Assembly (NCBI GenBank): GCA_020249025.1
Contig: JADCGM010000326.1
Span: 1-8,495, forward strand
DNA: 8,495 nucleotides
Reading direction: 5' to 3'
Origin: Alphaproteobacteria bacterium
GTDB taxonomy: Bacteria; Pseudomonadota; Alphaproteobacteria; Sphingomonadales; Sphingomonadaceae
In this document: one piece after another, positions 1 to 6,473 of the stretch
Numbering within the stretch: position 1 is the stretch's first letter
How the letters are laid out: each line of letters begins with the position of its first letter
Translations under genes and position numbers: made by a program
The notes under the pieces: model-generated
The model's database searches: none
What the model was told of the DNA's origin: nothing
What the model saw: the letters and a program-made list of their open reading frames with translations, nothing else

Positions 1-735
1 ACGCGCGCGGTGCGCGACGGCGACCATTATGTCGTGAGCGGCTCGAAGGCGTTCATCTCGGGCGGCGGCGCGAACGAGGTCTACGTCACCATGGTCCGCA
101 CCGGCGGCGAGGGGCCGAAGGGCGTGTCCTGCCTTGTGATCGAAAAGGACATGCCGGGCGTCAGCTTCGGCGCGAACGAGCGCAAGATGGGCTGGCGCTC
201 GCAGCCGACCGCGGTCGTCAACTTCGACGAGGTGCGGGTGCCTGTCGAAAATCTCGTCGGGGCCGAGGGGCAGGGCTTCGCGATCGCGATGGCCGGGCTC
301 GACGGCGGGCGGCTGAACATCGGGGCCTGCTCGCTCGGCGGGGCGCAGCGGGCTTTGGACGAGGCGCTCGCCTACACGCGCCAGCGCCAGCAGTTCGGCA
401 AGGCCATCGCCGAATTCCAGAACACCCAGTTCCGCCTCGCCGACATGGAAACCGAGCTGCAGGCGGCGCGGCTGCTGCTTTACACCGCCGCCGCCAAGGT
501 CAGCGCCAATGCGCCCGACAAGACCAAATTCTCGGCGATGGCCAAGCGGCTGTCGACCGACACCGGCATGTCGGTGGTCGACCGCGCGCTGCAGATGTTC
601 GGCGGCTACGGCTATCTGCAGGACTATCCGATCGAGAAGCTGTTCCGCGATCTGCGCGTCCACCAGATCCTCGAGGGCACCAACGAGATCATGCGCGTCG
701 TCATCTCGCGCGAGATGCTGAAGGCGGCGAACTGA
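1..735 (+). CDS. Acyl-CoA dehydrogenase, isobutyryl-CoA dehydrogenase type (5' truncated)
   Basis: This is the C-terminal 244 residues of an FAD-dependent acyl-CoA dehydrogenase; the reading frame is open from base 1, so the start lies upstream. It most likely oxidises isobutyryl-CoA to methacrylyl-CoA in valine breakdown, passing electrons to ETF. Visible motifs are KMGWRSQPT (fragment residues 62-70), GLDGGRLNIGACSLGGA (99-115), RQQFGKAI (129-136), QMFGGYGYLQDYP (198-210) and HQILEGTNEIMR (221-232). E225 of the fragment is in the position of the catalytic base. The GWxSQPT and LxGGRxNIxxCSLG stretches are those I recall from mammalian ACAD8, which separates it from general short-chain enzymes. 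The following hydratase starts 14 bases after its stop and mmsB comes next, which supports the valine assignment. A 2-methyl-branched or short-chain acyl-CoA dehydrogenase is the alternative. Family call is near certain; substrate is likely. Confidence 0.9.
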   Translation, partial: TRAVRDGDHYVVSGSKAFISGGGANEVYVTMVRTGGEGPKGVSCLVIEKDMPGVSFGANERKMGWRSQPTAVVNFDEVRVPVENLVGAEGQGFAIAMAGLDGGRLNIGACSLGGAQRALDEALAYTRQRQQFGKAIAEFQNTQFRLADMETELQAARLLLYTAAAKVSANAPDKTKFSAMAKRLSTDTGMSVVDRALQMFGGYGYLQDYPIEKLFRDLRVHQILEGTNEIMRVVISREMLKAAN

Positions 736-749
736 AAGGCGACTGACCG

Positions 750-1523
750 ATGACCTATGAAACCATCCTCGTCGAGACGCACGACGCCGTCATGCTCGTC
801 CGCCTCAACCGCCCGCAGGCGCTCAACGCGCTCAACTCGCAGGTGCTCGCCGAGCTGACGCAGGCCTTCGCCGCCTATGACGCCGACGCGTCGCAGCGCT
901 GCCTCGTGCTCACCGGCTCCGAGCGTGCTTTCGCGGCCGGCGCCGACATCAAGGAGATGCAGCCGCAGGGCTTCGCCGACATGTACGCCAGCGACTTTTT
1001 CGCCGGCTGGGACCGGGTGGTGGCGACGCGCAAGCCGTGGATCGCGGCGGTCGCGGGCTTCGCGTTGGGGGGCGGCTGCGAGCTGGCGATGATGGCGGAT
1101 TTCATCCTCGCCGCCGACACCGCCAAGTTCGGCCAGCCGGAGATCAAGCTCGGCGTCGCGCCCGGCATGGGCGGGTCGCAGCGCCTGACCCGCGCGGTCG
1201 GCAAGGCGAAGGCGATGGAGATGTGCCTGACGGGCCGGATGATGGACGCCGCCGAAGCCGAGCGCGCCAGCCTTGTCAGCCGCGTCGTCGCCGCCGATGC
1301 GCTCGTCGAGGATGCGCTGAAGACCGCCGCGCAGATCGCGGCCATGCCGCCGCTCGCCGCCATTGCCTGCAAGGAAATGGTCAACACCGCGTTCGAGACC
1401 GGCCTGCAACAGGGCGTCCAGTTCGAACGCCGGCTGTTCCATGCGCTCAACGCCACCGCCGACAAGGCCGAAGGCATGACCGCGTTCGTCGAAAAGCGCC
1501 CGGGCGTCTGGACGGGGCGCTGA
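750..1523 (+). CDS. Enoyl-CoA hydratase (crotonase), probable methacrylyl-CoA hydratase
   Basis: A complete 257-residue crotonase, the usual length for short-chain enoyl-CoA hydratases. It adds water across the 2,3 double bond of an enoyl-CoA; in this operon the likely substrate is methacrylyl-CoA, giving 3-hydroxyisobutyryl-CoA. The first oxyanion-hole segment is AFAAGADIKEM (60-70) and the second is GFALGGGCELAMMADF (103-118). Both catalytic glutamates are present, E111 in GGGCE and E131 in FGQPEIKLG, 20 residues apart as in rat mitochondrial crotonase. The C-terminal EGMTAFVEKR (241-250) is also typical of the ECHS1 group. The start ATG is preceded by a purine-rich AAAGG about 10 bases upstream. 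It sits 14 bases after the dehydrogenase and 2 bases before mmsB, so co-transcription is likely. At about 257 residues it is too short for 3-hydroxyisobutyryl-CoA hydrolase, which normally exceeds 340. Confidence 0.93.
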   Translation: MTYETILVETHDAVMLVRLNRPQALNALNSQVLAELTQAFAAYDADASQRCLVLTGSERAFAAGADIKEMQPQGFADMYASDFFAGWDRVVATRKPWIAAVAGFALGGGCELAMMADFILAADTAKFGQPEIKLGVAPGMGGSQRLTRAVGKAKAMEMCLTGRMMDAAEAERASLVSRVVAADALVEDALKTAAQIAAMPPLAAIACKEMVNTAFETGLQQGVQFERRLFHALNATADKAEGMTAFVEKRPGVWTGR

Positions 1524-1525
1524 CG

Positions 1526-2416
1526 ATGACCACCATCGCCTTCATCGGGCTCGGCAACATGGGGTCGGGCATGGCCGCGAACCTTGTGAAGGCCGGGCAT
1601 GCGGTGCGCGCCTTCGACCTCAGCGAGGCGGCGCTAGCGCGGGCGGTGGCCGATGGGGCGACTGCAGCCAAGTCCGTGGCCGAGGCGGTCGCGGGGGCGG
1701 ATGCGGTGGTGACGATGCTGCCGGCCGGCAAGCATGTCCGCGCGGTCTACGAGGCCGAGGTGTTCGGCGCGGCGCGTTCGGACGCGATCCTCATCGATTG
1801 TTCGACGATCGACGTCGGCAGCGCGCGAGCGGTGGCCGAGCAGGCGGCGGCGCGCGGGCTGGCCTTCGTCGATGCGCCGGTGTCGGGCGGTGTCGCGGCC
1901 GCTGCGGGCGGGACGCTCACCTTCATGGTCGGCGGCCCGGCCGAGGCGTTCGCCCGCGCCGAGCCGATCCTCGCCAGGATGGGCAAGGCGGTGATCCATG
2001 CCGGGGCGGCCGGTTCCGGGCAGGCGGCGAAAATCTGCAACAACATGCTGCTGGGCGCATCGATGGTCGCGACCGCGGAGACCTTCGTTCTCGCGCAGAA
2101 GCTTGGGCTCGATCCGCAGACCTTCTTCGACATTGCGTCCAAGGCCTCGGGCCAGTGCTGGTCGATGACGAGCTATTGCCCGGTACCGGGTCCGGTGCCG
2201 ACCGCGCCGTCGAACCGCGATTACGAGGGCGGGTTCGCCGCTGCGCTGATGCTCAAGGACCTGAAGCTGGCGCTGGAAGCCGCCTCGGGCGTCGATGCGA
2301 GCGTGCCGATGGGCGCGCAGGCCGAGGCGCTCTATCAGGCGTTCGGCAATCTCGGCGGCGCGGGCAAGGATTTCTCGGCGATCATCAAGCTGCTCGACGG
2401 CAGCTGGCGCGCCTGA
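1526..2416 (+). CDS. mmsB: 3-hydroxyisobutyrate dehydrogenase
   Basis: A complete 296-residue NAD-dependent beta-hydroxyacid dehydrogenase, the family's normal length. It oxidises 3-hydroxyisobutyrate to methylmalonate semialdehyde, a late step in valine catabolism. The N-terminal Rossmann fold shows FIGLGNMGSGMAANL (6-20). The substrate-binding signature DAPVSGG is at 116-122. The catalytic lysine is K169 in GSGQAAKICNNM (163-174). The all-alpha C-terminal part has the PVPGPVP loop (219-225) and MLKDLKLA (242-249), both characteristic of HIBADH rather than tartronate semialdehyde reductase or 6-phosphogluconate dehydrogenase. The ATG lies 2 bases after the hydratase stop; the open frame continues upstream through that gene, but homology begins at this ATG. 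The preceding GGACGGGG is a weak ribosome site, so translational coupling with the hydratase is plausible. Nothing looks damaged. Confidence 0.94.
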   Translation: MTTIAFIGLGNMGSGMAANLVKAGHAVRAFDLSEAALARAVADGATAAKSVAEAVAGADAVVTMLPAGKHVRAVYEAEVFGAARSDAILIDCSTIDVGSARAVAEQAAARGLAFVDAPVSGGVAAAAGGTLTFMVGGPAEAFARAEPILARMGKAVIHAGAAGSGQAAKICNNMLLGASMVATAETFVLAQKLGLDPQTFFDIASKASGQCWSMTSYCPVPGPVPTAPSNRDYEGGFAAALMLKDLKLALEAASGVDASVPMGAQAEALYQAFGNLGGAGKDFSAIIKLLDGSWRA

Positions 2417-2483
2417 CCTCCCCGATTTCGGGACTCGACTTGGGGCCGCGCCCGCGCTCCGATGGCGCGCAAAGGAGATTCCG
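2417..2483. other. Short gap between mmsB and yghU
   Basis: This 67-base gap contains only a small hairpin (CCCG/CGGG arms, 2421-2432) soon after the mmsB stop and the ribosome site of the next gene. There is no T tract, so I do not call a terminator, and I see no convincing -35/-10 pair. Whether yghU belongs to the valine operon or has its own promoter cannot be decided from sequence alone. Confidence 0.5.
2471..2477 (+). promoter_or_regulatory. Strong ribosome binding site of yghU
   Basis: AAAGGAG lies 6 bases before the ATG at 2484 and is one of the best Shine-Dalgarno matches in the window. It settles the start: the open frame reaches back to 2295 inside mmsB, but homology to YghU also begins exactly at this ATG (MTDYVPPKVWTW). 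Confidence 0.85.
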
Positions 2484-3332
2484 ATGACGGATTACGTGCC
2501 CCCCAAAGTCTGGACCTGGAACAAGGAGAGCGGCGGCGCCTTTGCCGCGATCAACCGCCCCATCGCCGGCCCGACCCACGACAAGGACCTCCCCGTCGGC
2601 GCGCATCCGCTGCAGCTCTATTCGCTGGGAACGCCCAACGGCGTGAAGGTGACGATCCTGCTGGAGGAGCTGCTCGCCCTCGGCCATGCGGGTGCGGAGT
2701 ATGACGCCTGGCTCATCAACATCCGCGAAGGCACGCAGTTCTCGAGCGGCTTTGTCGACATCAATCCCAATTCGAAGATCCCGGCGCTGCTCGACCGCTC
2801 CGAGCCGACGCCGGTGCGCGTCTTCGAATCGGGGGCGATCCTCGTCTATCTCGCCGAGAAGTTCGGGGCCTTCCTGCCGACCGACCGGGCGAAGCGCGCC
2901 GAGTGCCTGTCCTGGCTAATGTGGCAGATGGGCAGCGCGCCGTTTCTGGGCGGCGGCTTCGGCCATTTCTACGCCTATGCGCCGGTGAAGATCGAATATG
3001 CGATCGACCGCTATGCGATGGAGGCGAAGCGCCAGCTCGACGTGCTGAACCGCCGCCTCGCCGAGAGCCGCTTCATCGCCGGCGACGACTACACCATCGC
3101 CGACATGGCGATCTGGCCCTGGTACGGCGCGACGGTGAAGGGCCTGACCTATGAGGCGGGCGAGTTCCTCTCCGTCCACGAATACACCAACGTCATCCGC
3201 TGGACCGACGAGCTGGCGCAGCGGCCCGCCGTTCAGCGCGGGCGCATCGTCAACCGGCCGATGGGCGAGCCGCGCGTTCTCGAACGCCATTCGGCGGCCG
3301 ATATCGACGCGGCGCTGAAGGGCGCGGCATGA
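2484..3332 (+). CDS. yghU: YghU-type glutathione S-transferase / disulfide-bond reductase
   Basis: A complete 282-residue cytosolic glutathione transferase of the YghU (Nu-class) group; E. coli YghU is of similar length. The family has low transferase activity and good thiol-disulfide reductase activity with glutathione. Nearly the whole protein follows E. coli YghU as I recall it: KVWTWNKESGGAFAAINRP (8-26), HPLQLYSLGTPNG (41-53), the thioredoxin-fold NPNSKIPAL with the cis-proline P100, FESGAI (115-120), FLGGGFGHFYAYAPVKIEYA (154-173), AGDDYTIADMAIWPW (199-213) and RPAVQRGRIVNRP (247-259). The N-terminal extension before the thioredoxin fold distinguishes it from YfcG-type proteins. Its stop overlaps the next gene's start (ATGA), so the two are probably translationally coupled. 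A role in detoxifying or reducing a CoA-pathway by-product is only an inference from position. Confidence 0.95.
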   Translation: MTDYVPPKVWTWNKESGGAFAAINRPIAGPTHDKDLPVGAHPLQLYSLGTPNGVKVTILLEELLALGHAGAEYDAWLINIREGTQFSSGFVDINPNSKIPALLDRSEPTPVRVFESGAILVYLAEKFGAFLPTDRAKRAECLSWLMWQMGSAPFLGGGFGHFYAYAPVKIEYAIDRYAMEAKRQLDVLNRRLAESRFIAGDDYTIADMAIWPWYGATVKGLTYEAGEFLSVHEYTNVIRWTDELAQRPAVQRGRIVNRPMGEPRVLERHSAADIDAALKGAA

Positions 3333-4102
3333 GCGTCGTCCGCAGCGAACGTCGCGGCGCGGTCGCGGTCCTGACGCTCGATCTGCCCGAAAAGCGCAAT
3401 GCGCTGTCGACGCAGATGCGGCTCGATCTCGGCGCGGCGCTCGATGCGGCGATCCTCGACAAGGACGTGCGCGCCATCGTGCTGACCGGTGGCGGCGGAC
3501 ATTTCTGCGCGGGCGGCGACATCTCGGAGATGACGCTGAGCGCCGACCCGGTCGTCGCCGTCTACCGGCTGCGGCTGCTCCACCATTGCATCCGCGTCAT
3601 CCACGGCGGACAGAAGCCCGTCGTCGCCGCGGTCGAGGGTGCGGCGGCGGGCGCGGGCACGGCACTGGCGGCGGCCTGCGACCATGTCGTGGCGGCCCGC
3701 AACGCGCGCTTCTCCGCCTCCTTCGTCAACATCGGCCTCGCGCCCGACAGCGGGCTGCAGTTCACGCTGGCGCAGCGCATCGGCGCGGGCCGGGCGCGGC
3801 GGCTGGCGCTCGAGGGTACGACCTTCGACGCGGTCGAGGCGCACGCCATGGGCCTCGTCGATACGCTCGCCGAGCCGGGCGGGGCGCTGGATGCCGCGCT
3901 TCCTGTCGCCGAGCGACTGGCGGCCAAGGCCCCGCTCGCGGTCGCGGCGATCAAGTCCGCCTTCGCGCAAGGGGCGGCGAGCCTCGACGAAGCGCTGGCG
4001 CTCGAACTCGATCTGCAGCCGCGCCTGCTCGGCTCCGCCGATCACGCCGAGGCGCGCGAGGCCTTTTTCGCCAAGCGCACGCCCGTCTTCAGCGGCCGGT
4101 AG
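3329..4102 (+). CDS. Crotonase-superfamily protein, PaaG-like enoyl-CoA isomerase/hydratase
   Basis: A complete 257-residue crotonase-fold enzyme acting on an acyl-CoA thioester. The oxyanion segments are HFCAGGDISEM (58-68) and EGAAAGAGTALAAACDHVVA (103-122). Aligned by eye to crotonase, both hydratase glutamates are gone: the first is A112 and the second F132. Instead D140 occurs in IGLAPDSGL (135-143), at the place of the IPD aspartate of PaaG, the 1,2-epoxyphenylacetyl-CoA isomerase. The C-terminal EAREAFFAKRTPVFSGR (241-257) is also PaaG-like. Chemistry is therefore more likely double-bond isomerisation or ring expansion than simple hydration; the substrate is unknown, and no other phenylacetate genes are visible. 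It overlaps yghU by 4 bases and its 3' end overlaps the convergent amidohydrolase by 14 bases. Superfamily is certain; subfamily moderately so. Confidence 0.88.
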   Translation: MSVVRSERRGAVAVLTLDLPEKRNALSTQMRLDLGAALDAAILDKDVRAIVLTGGGGHFCAGGDISEMTLSADPVVAVYRLRLLHHCIRVIHGGQKPVVAAVEGAAAGAGTALAAACDHVVAARNARFSASFVNIGLAPDSGLQFTLAQRIGAGRARRLALEGTTFDAVEAHAMGLVDTLAEPGGALDAALPVAERLAAKAPLAVAAIKSAFAQGAASLDEALALELDLQPRLLGSADHAEAREAFFAKRTPVFSGR

Positions 4103-5429
4103 CGCCCGCGCCGTTGAGATAATCGACGGTCAGGTGGGTGAGCGCGCGCACGCCCTGTAGCAGTCCGCTTTCGTCGACCATGAACAGCGGCGAGTGGTTG
4201 GCGGCTGCGGTCTCGACCTGATCCTTCGGCGTGACGCCCAGGAACAGGAACAGCGACGGCGCGACCCGGCTGAACTCCGAGAAATCCTCCGAGCCCGTCG
4301 ATTTCGGCACGTTGTCGGTCCACGGCTTGTCGCCGGCGACGCGGATCAGTGTCGGGCGCATCGCGGCGGTCAGCGCCGGGTCGTTGGTGGTGACGTCGTA
4401 GATCTTCGTCACTTTGGTGTCGGCCTTCGCGCCCGAGGCGGCGGCGATGCCGGCAGCGGTGCGGGTGAGGCGGCTGTGGATGTCGGCGCGCATGCCCTCG
4501 TCGAAGGCGCGGATCGTGCCTTCGAGGAAGACGCTGTCGGGAATGATGTTGAAGCGCACGCCGCCCTGGATCTGGCCGACGGTGAGGATCGCGGGCTCGC
4601 GGGTGATGTCGAGCTGGCGGCTGACGATGGTCTGCATCGCCGTCACGATCTGCGCGGTGATGGGGATGGGATCGACCCCGCGCCACGGCAGCGCGCCATG
4701 TGTCTGCTTGCCGATGACGTCGACCCGGTAGCTGTCGGCCGAGGCCATCACCGGCCCGGCGCGCCACGCGATCTTGCCGCTTTCCAGACCCGCGAAGACA
4801 TGAAGGCCGAACACCGCATCGGGCTTGGGATCGGCCAGCGCGCCCTGCTCGACCATCGCCTTGGCGCCCCAGGTCTTGCCGGTGCCGGGCTCGAAGTCCG
4901 ACGGACCTTCCTCGGCAGGCTGGAACAGGAACACCACCTTGCCGGGGAGATCCTTCTTCAATCCGGCGAGGATTTCGGCGGTCGCCATGAGGATCGCGAC
5001 ATGGGTGTCGTGGCCGCAGGCGTGCATGACGGGAACGGTCTGGCCGCGATAGGTGCCGGTCGCCTGGCTGCGGAAGGGCAGGTCGTTGACCTCCTTCACC
5101 GGCAGCGCATCCATGTCGGCGCGCAGCGCCACCGTCGGGCCGGGCTTGCCGCCCTCCAGCACCGCGACGACGCCGGTCCCCGCGACCCCGGTGCGGACCT
5201 TCATCCCGAGCTTCCGCAGATGATCGGCGACGATCTTCGCGGTGCGGACCTCGACATTGCCAAGCTCGGGATGCTGGTGGAGGTCGCGCCGCCAGCTGAT
5301 CATCTTCGGCTCGATCGCCTGCGCGGCGCGGTCGGCGGCGGTGCGGACCGCGGGCGGGGCCTCGGCCAGCGCCGGGGTCGCCGCCATCAGCGCGACCAGC
5401 GCCGTCATCATCATCCGATCGAACCGCAT
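4089..5429 (-). CDS. Exported M20D-family amidohydrolase (N-acyl amino acid / hippurate hydrolase type)
   Basis: A complete 446-residue metallo-amidohydrolase that would cleave N-acyl amino acids or similar amides. A signal peptide is visible at 1-22 (basic start, hydrophobic core MMMTALVALMAATPALA, AxA cleavage before E23), so it should act in the periplasm or outside. Motifs: DLHQHPELGN (49-58), ADMDALP (104-110), HACGHDTH (136-143) giving metal ligands C138 and H140, FQPAEEG (169-175) giving E173 as likely base and E174 as ligand, GLH (208-210) with H210, THGALPW (243-249), GSEDFSEF (379-386) and NHSP with H412. All ligands expected for the plant IAA-amino-acid hydrolase/hippuricase type are present. 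Start chosen because GGGAG lies 7-8 bases upstream and the signal peptide begins there; a GTG at 5459 would add ten residues without a ribosome site. It follows the LysR gene by 52 bases on the same strand. Exact substrate unknown. Confidence 0.93.
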   Translation of the reverse strand: MRFDRMMMTALVALMAATPALAEAPPAVRTAADRAAQAIEPKMISWRRDLHQHPELGNVEVRTAKIVADHLRKLGMKVRTGVAGTGVVAVLEGGKPGPTVALRADMDALPVKEVNDLPFRSQATGTYRGQTVPVMHACGHDTHVAILMATAEILAGLKKDLPGKVVFLFQPAEEGPSDFEPGTGKTWGAKAMVEQGALADPKPDAVFGLHVFAGLESGKIAWRAGPVMASADSYRVDVIGKQTHGALPWRGVDPIPITAQIVTAMQTIVSRQLDITREPAILTVGQIQGGVRFNIIPDSVFLEGTIRAFDEGMRADIHSRLTRTAAGIAAASGAKADTKVTKIYDVTTNDPALTAAMRPTLIRVAGDKPWTDNVPKSTGSEDFSEFSRVAPSLFLFLGVTPKDQVETAAANHSPLFMVDESGLLQGVRALTHLTVDYLNGAGATGR

Positions 5430-5481
5430 GTGCCTGCTCCCGCTGCGTGTGCGCGACACTTGCCGCCGCGCCGCGCCGCGG
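5430..5481. other. Gap between the LysR gene and the amidohydrolase
   Basis: This 52-base GC-rich spacer lies between two minus-strand genes. It holds the GGGAGC ribosome site of the amidohydrolase (about 5434-5440) and a weak hairpin with GTGT/ACAC arms (5447-5459). I see no convincing promoter or terminator, so read-through from the regulator gene is possible. Confidence 0.45.
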
Positions 5482-6372
5482 TCAACGCCGGGACAGAGCC
5501 ATTGCGAGGTGATCGATCAGCGCCGTCACGCGCGCCGGGCGCGGGCCGCCGGCCGGCGTCAGCAGGTTGAGCGCGAGCGGCGGCGCGGACCAGTCGGCGA
5601 GCAGCCGCACCAGCTCGCCCGAGGCGATCTTGTCGCGAACCATGAAGTCGGGCTGGAGCGCCGCGCCGACCCCGGCGGCGAGCGCGCCGGCGAAGGCGTC
5701 GCCGTTGTTGGCGCGCATCGGGCCGCTGGCGAGAACGGTGACGCGCTCGCCGCCGCGCAGGAACGTCCAGCGGTCGCCTGACGACAGGTAGGTGTAGACG
5801 AGGCAGGGCAGCGCCGCGAGGTCGGCGGGGTGGGCCGGCGCGCCGTGCCGCTCGACGAAGGCCGGGCTCGCCACCACCCAGCGGTCGACCGGGCAGAGCC
5901 GACGGACCTTGAAGCTCGAATCGTCGAGTGCTGCGATGCGCAGCGCGACGTCGATGCCGTCGGCGATCAGGTCGACGCGGCGGTCGTCGAGGCGCAGGTC
6001 GATGCTGATGCCCGGGTTGGCGGCGAGGAAGGGCGGCAGCACCGGCGCGACCTCGCGCAACCCGAAGGACATCGGGGCGGCGAGGCGGATGACGCCGCGC
6101 GGTGCGTGCGCCTGCTGCGCCGCCTCGGCCTCGGCGGCTTCGGCTTCGGCGAGGATGTTGGCGGCGCGCACCGACAGCACCCGCCCCGCCTCGGTCAGCG
6201 ACAGCCGCCGCGAGGTGCGGTGGATGAGCTTCTCGCCCAGCCGCGCCTCCAGCCGGGAGACCGCCTTCGACACGGTGGCGTTGGAGACGCCGAGGTCAGC
6301 GGCGGCGCGGGCGAAGGAGCCGTGCTGTGCGATCTTGGCGAAGATCGCCCAAGCGACAAGGTCCGGAAGCAT
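5482..6372 (-). CDS. LysR-family transcriptional regulator
   Basis: A complete 296-residue LysR-type regulator, the family's usual length. The winged helix-turn-helix occupies about residues 1-62: FAKIAQHGSFARAAADLGVS (11-30), then NATVSKAVSRLEARLGEKL (31-49) and HRTSRRLSLTEAG (51-63). A linker helix rich in A and E follows (70-90), then the periplasmic-binding-like effector domain from about 92 (GVIRLAAPMSFG). The SxATVSKAVxRLE recognition helix and FxRTxRRxxLTEAG wing are standard for the CrgA/DmlR-like subgroup. The ATG has GAGG 6 bases upstream. It is divergent from the pirin gene across 101 bases, the classic layout for a LysR protein controlling its neighbour and itself; the pirin-wrbA pair is therefore its most likely target. 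The amidohydrolase downstream on the same strand may be co-transcribed. The effector cannot be read from sequence. Confidence 0.95.
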   Translation of the reverse strand: MLPDLVAWAIFAKIAQHGSFARAAADLGVSNATVSKAVSRLEARLGEKLIHRTSRRLSLTEAGRVLSVRAANILAEAEAAEAEAAQQAHAPRGVIRLAAPMSFGLREVAPVLPPFLAANPGISIDLRLDDRRVDLIADGIDVALRIAALDDSSFKVRRLCPVDRWVVASPAFVERHGAPAHPADLAALPCLVYTYLSSGDRWTFLRGGERVTVLASGPMRANNGDAFAGALAAGVGAALQPDFMVRDKIASGELVRLLADWSAPPLALNLLTPAGGPRPARVTALIDHLAMALSRR

Positions 6373-6473
6373 CGATTACCTCATTTTTCGAAACGATGAT
6401 GTTCCGTTGTTTCTCTTTTCGTCAATGGCGGCGTTCCCATATCGTCCGGGCAACGAATTCACGGAGACGACCG
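6373..6473. promoter_or_regulatory. Divergent promoter/operator region of the LysR gene and pirin
   Basis: This 101-base region is less GC-rich than its surroundings, as expected for a promoter. On the minus strand TTGACG (6420-6425) could be a -35 for the regulator, with CATCAT (6396-6401) as a 4-of-6 -10 at 18 bases. For the pirin side I find no good sigma-70 pair; the AT-rich CATATC at 6438-6443 is only a weak -10. An inverted repeat GAAAC/GTTTC with a 14-base spacer (6390-6413) and the palindrome TTTCGAAA (6386-6393) are candidate regulator sites. Location between divergent genes is firm; the individual boxes are guesses. Confidence 0.5.

Noticed and set aside
1037..1525. Upstream in-frame extension of mmsB through the hydratase gene
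   Set aside because: The extension is an out-of-frame reading of the hydratase with arginine-rich nonsense; the Rossmann motif starts at the ATG at 1526.
624..1600. Long minus-strand open frames opposite the dehydrogenase and hydratase
   Set aside because: Low-complexity Ala/Arg composition, no family motifs, and full overlap with well-supported plus-strand enzymes.
2179..2190. Perfect 12-base palindrome CCCGGTACCGGG inside mmsB
   Set aside because: It encodes the conserved Pro-Val-Pro-Gly loop of the dehydrogenase, so protein sequence plus GC-rich codons explain it.
3329..4102. Second crotonase as the missing 3-hydroxyisobutyryl-CoA hydrolase
   Set aside because: It is about 100 residues too short and resembles PaaG-type isomerases rather than the hydrolase group.
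4194..5570. A 458-residue plus-strand open frame opposite the amidohydrolase
   Set aside because: It is rich in R, G, A and H with no recognisable motif, and it lies antisense to a gene with every M20 catalytic residue. Long antisense frames are expected at this GC content.
6327..6473. Upstream in-frame extension of pirin into the LysR gene
   Set aside because: Homology to YhhW begins at the ATG at 6474, which has a good ribosome site; the extension crosses the divergent promoter region.
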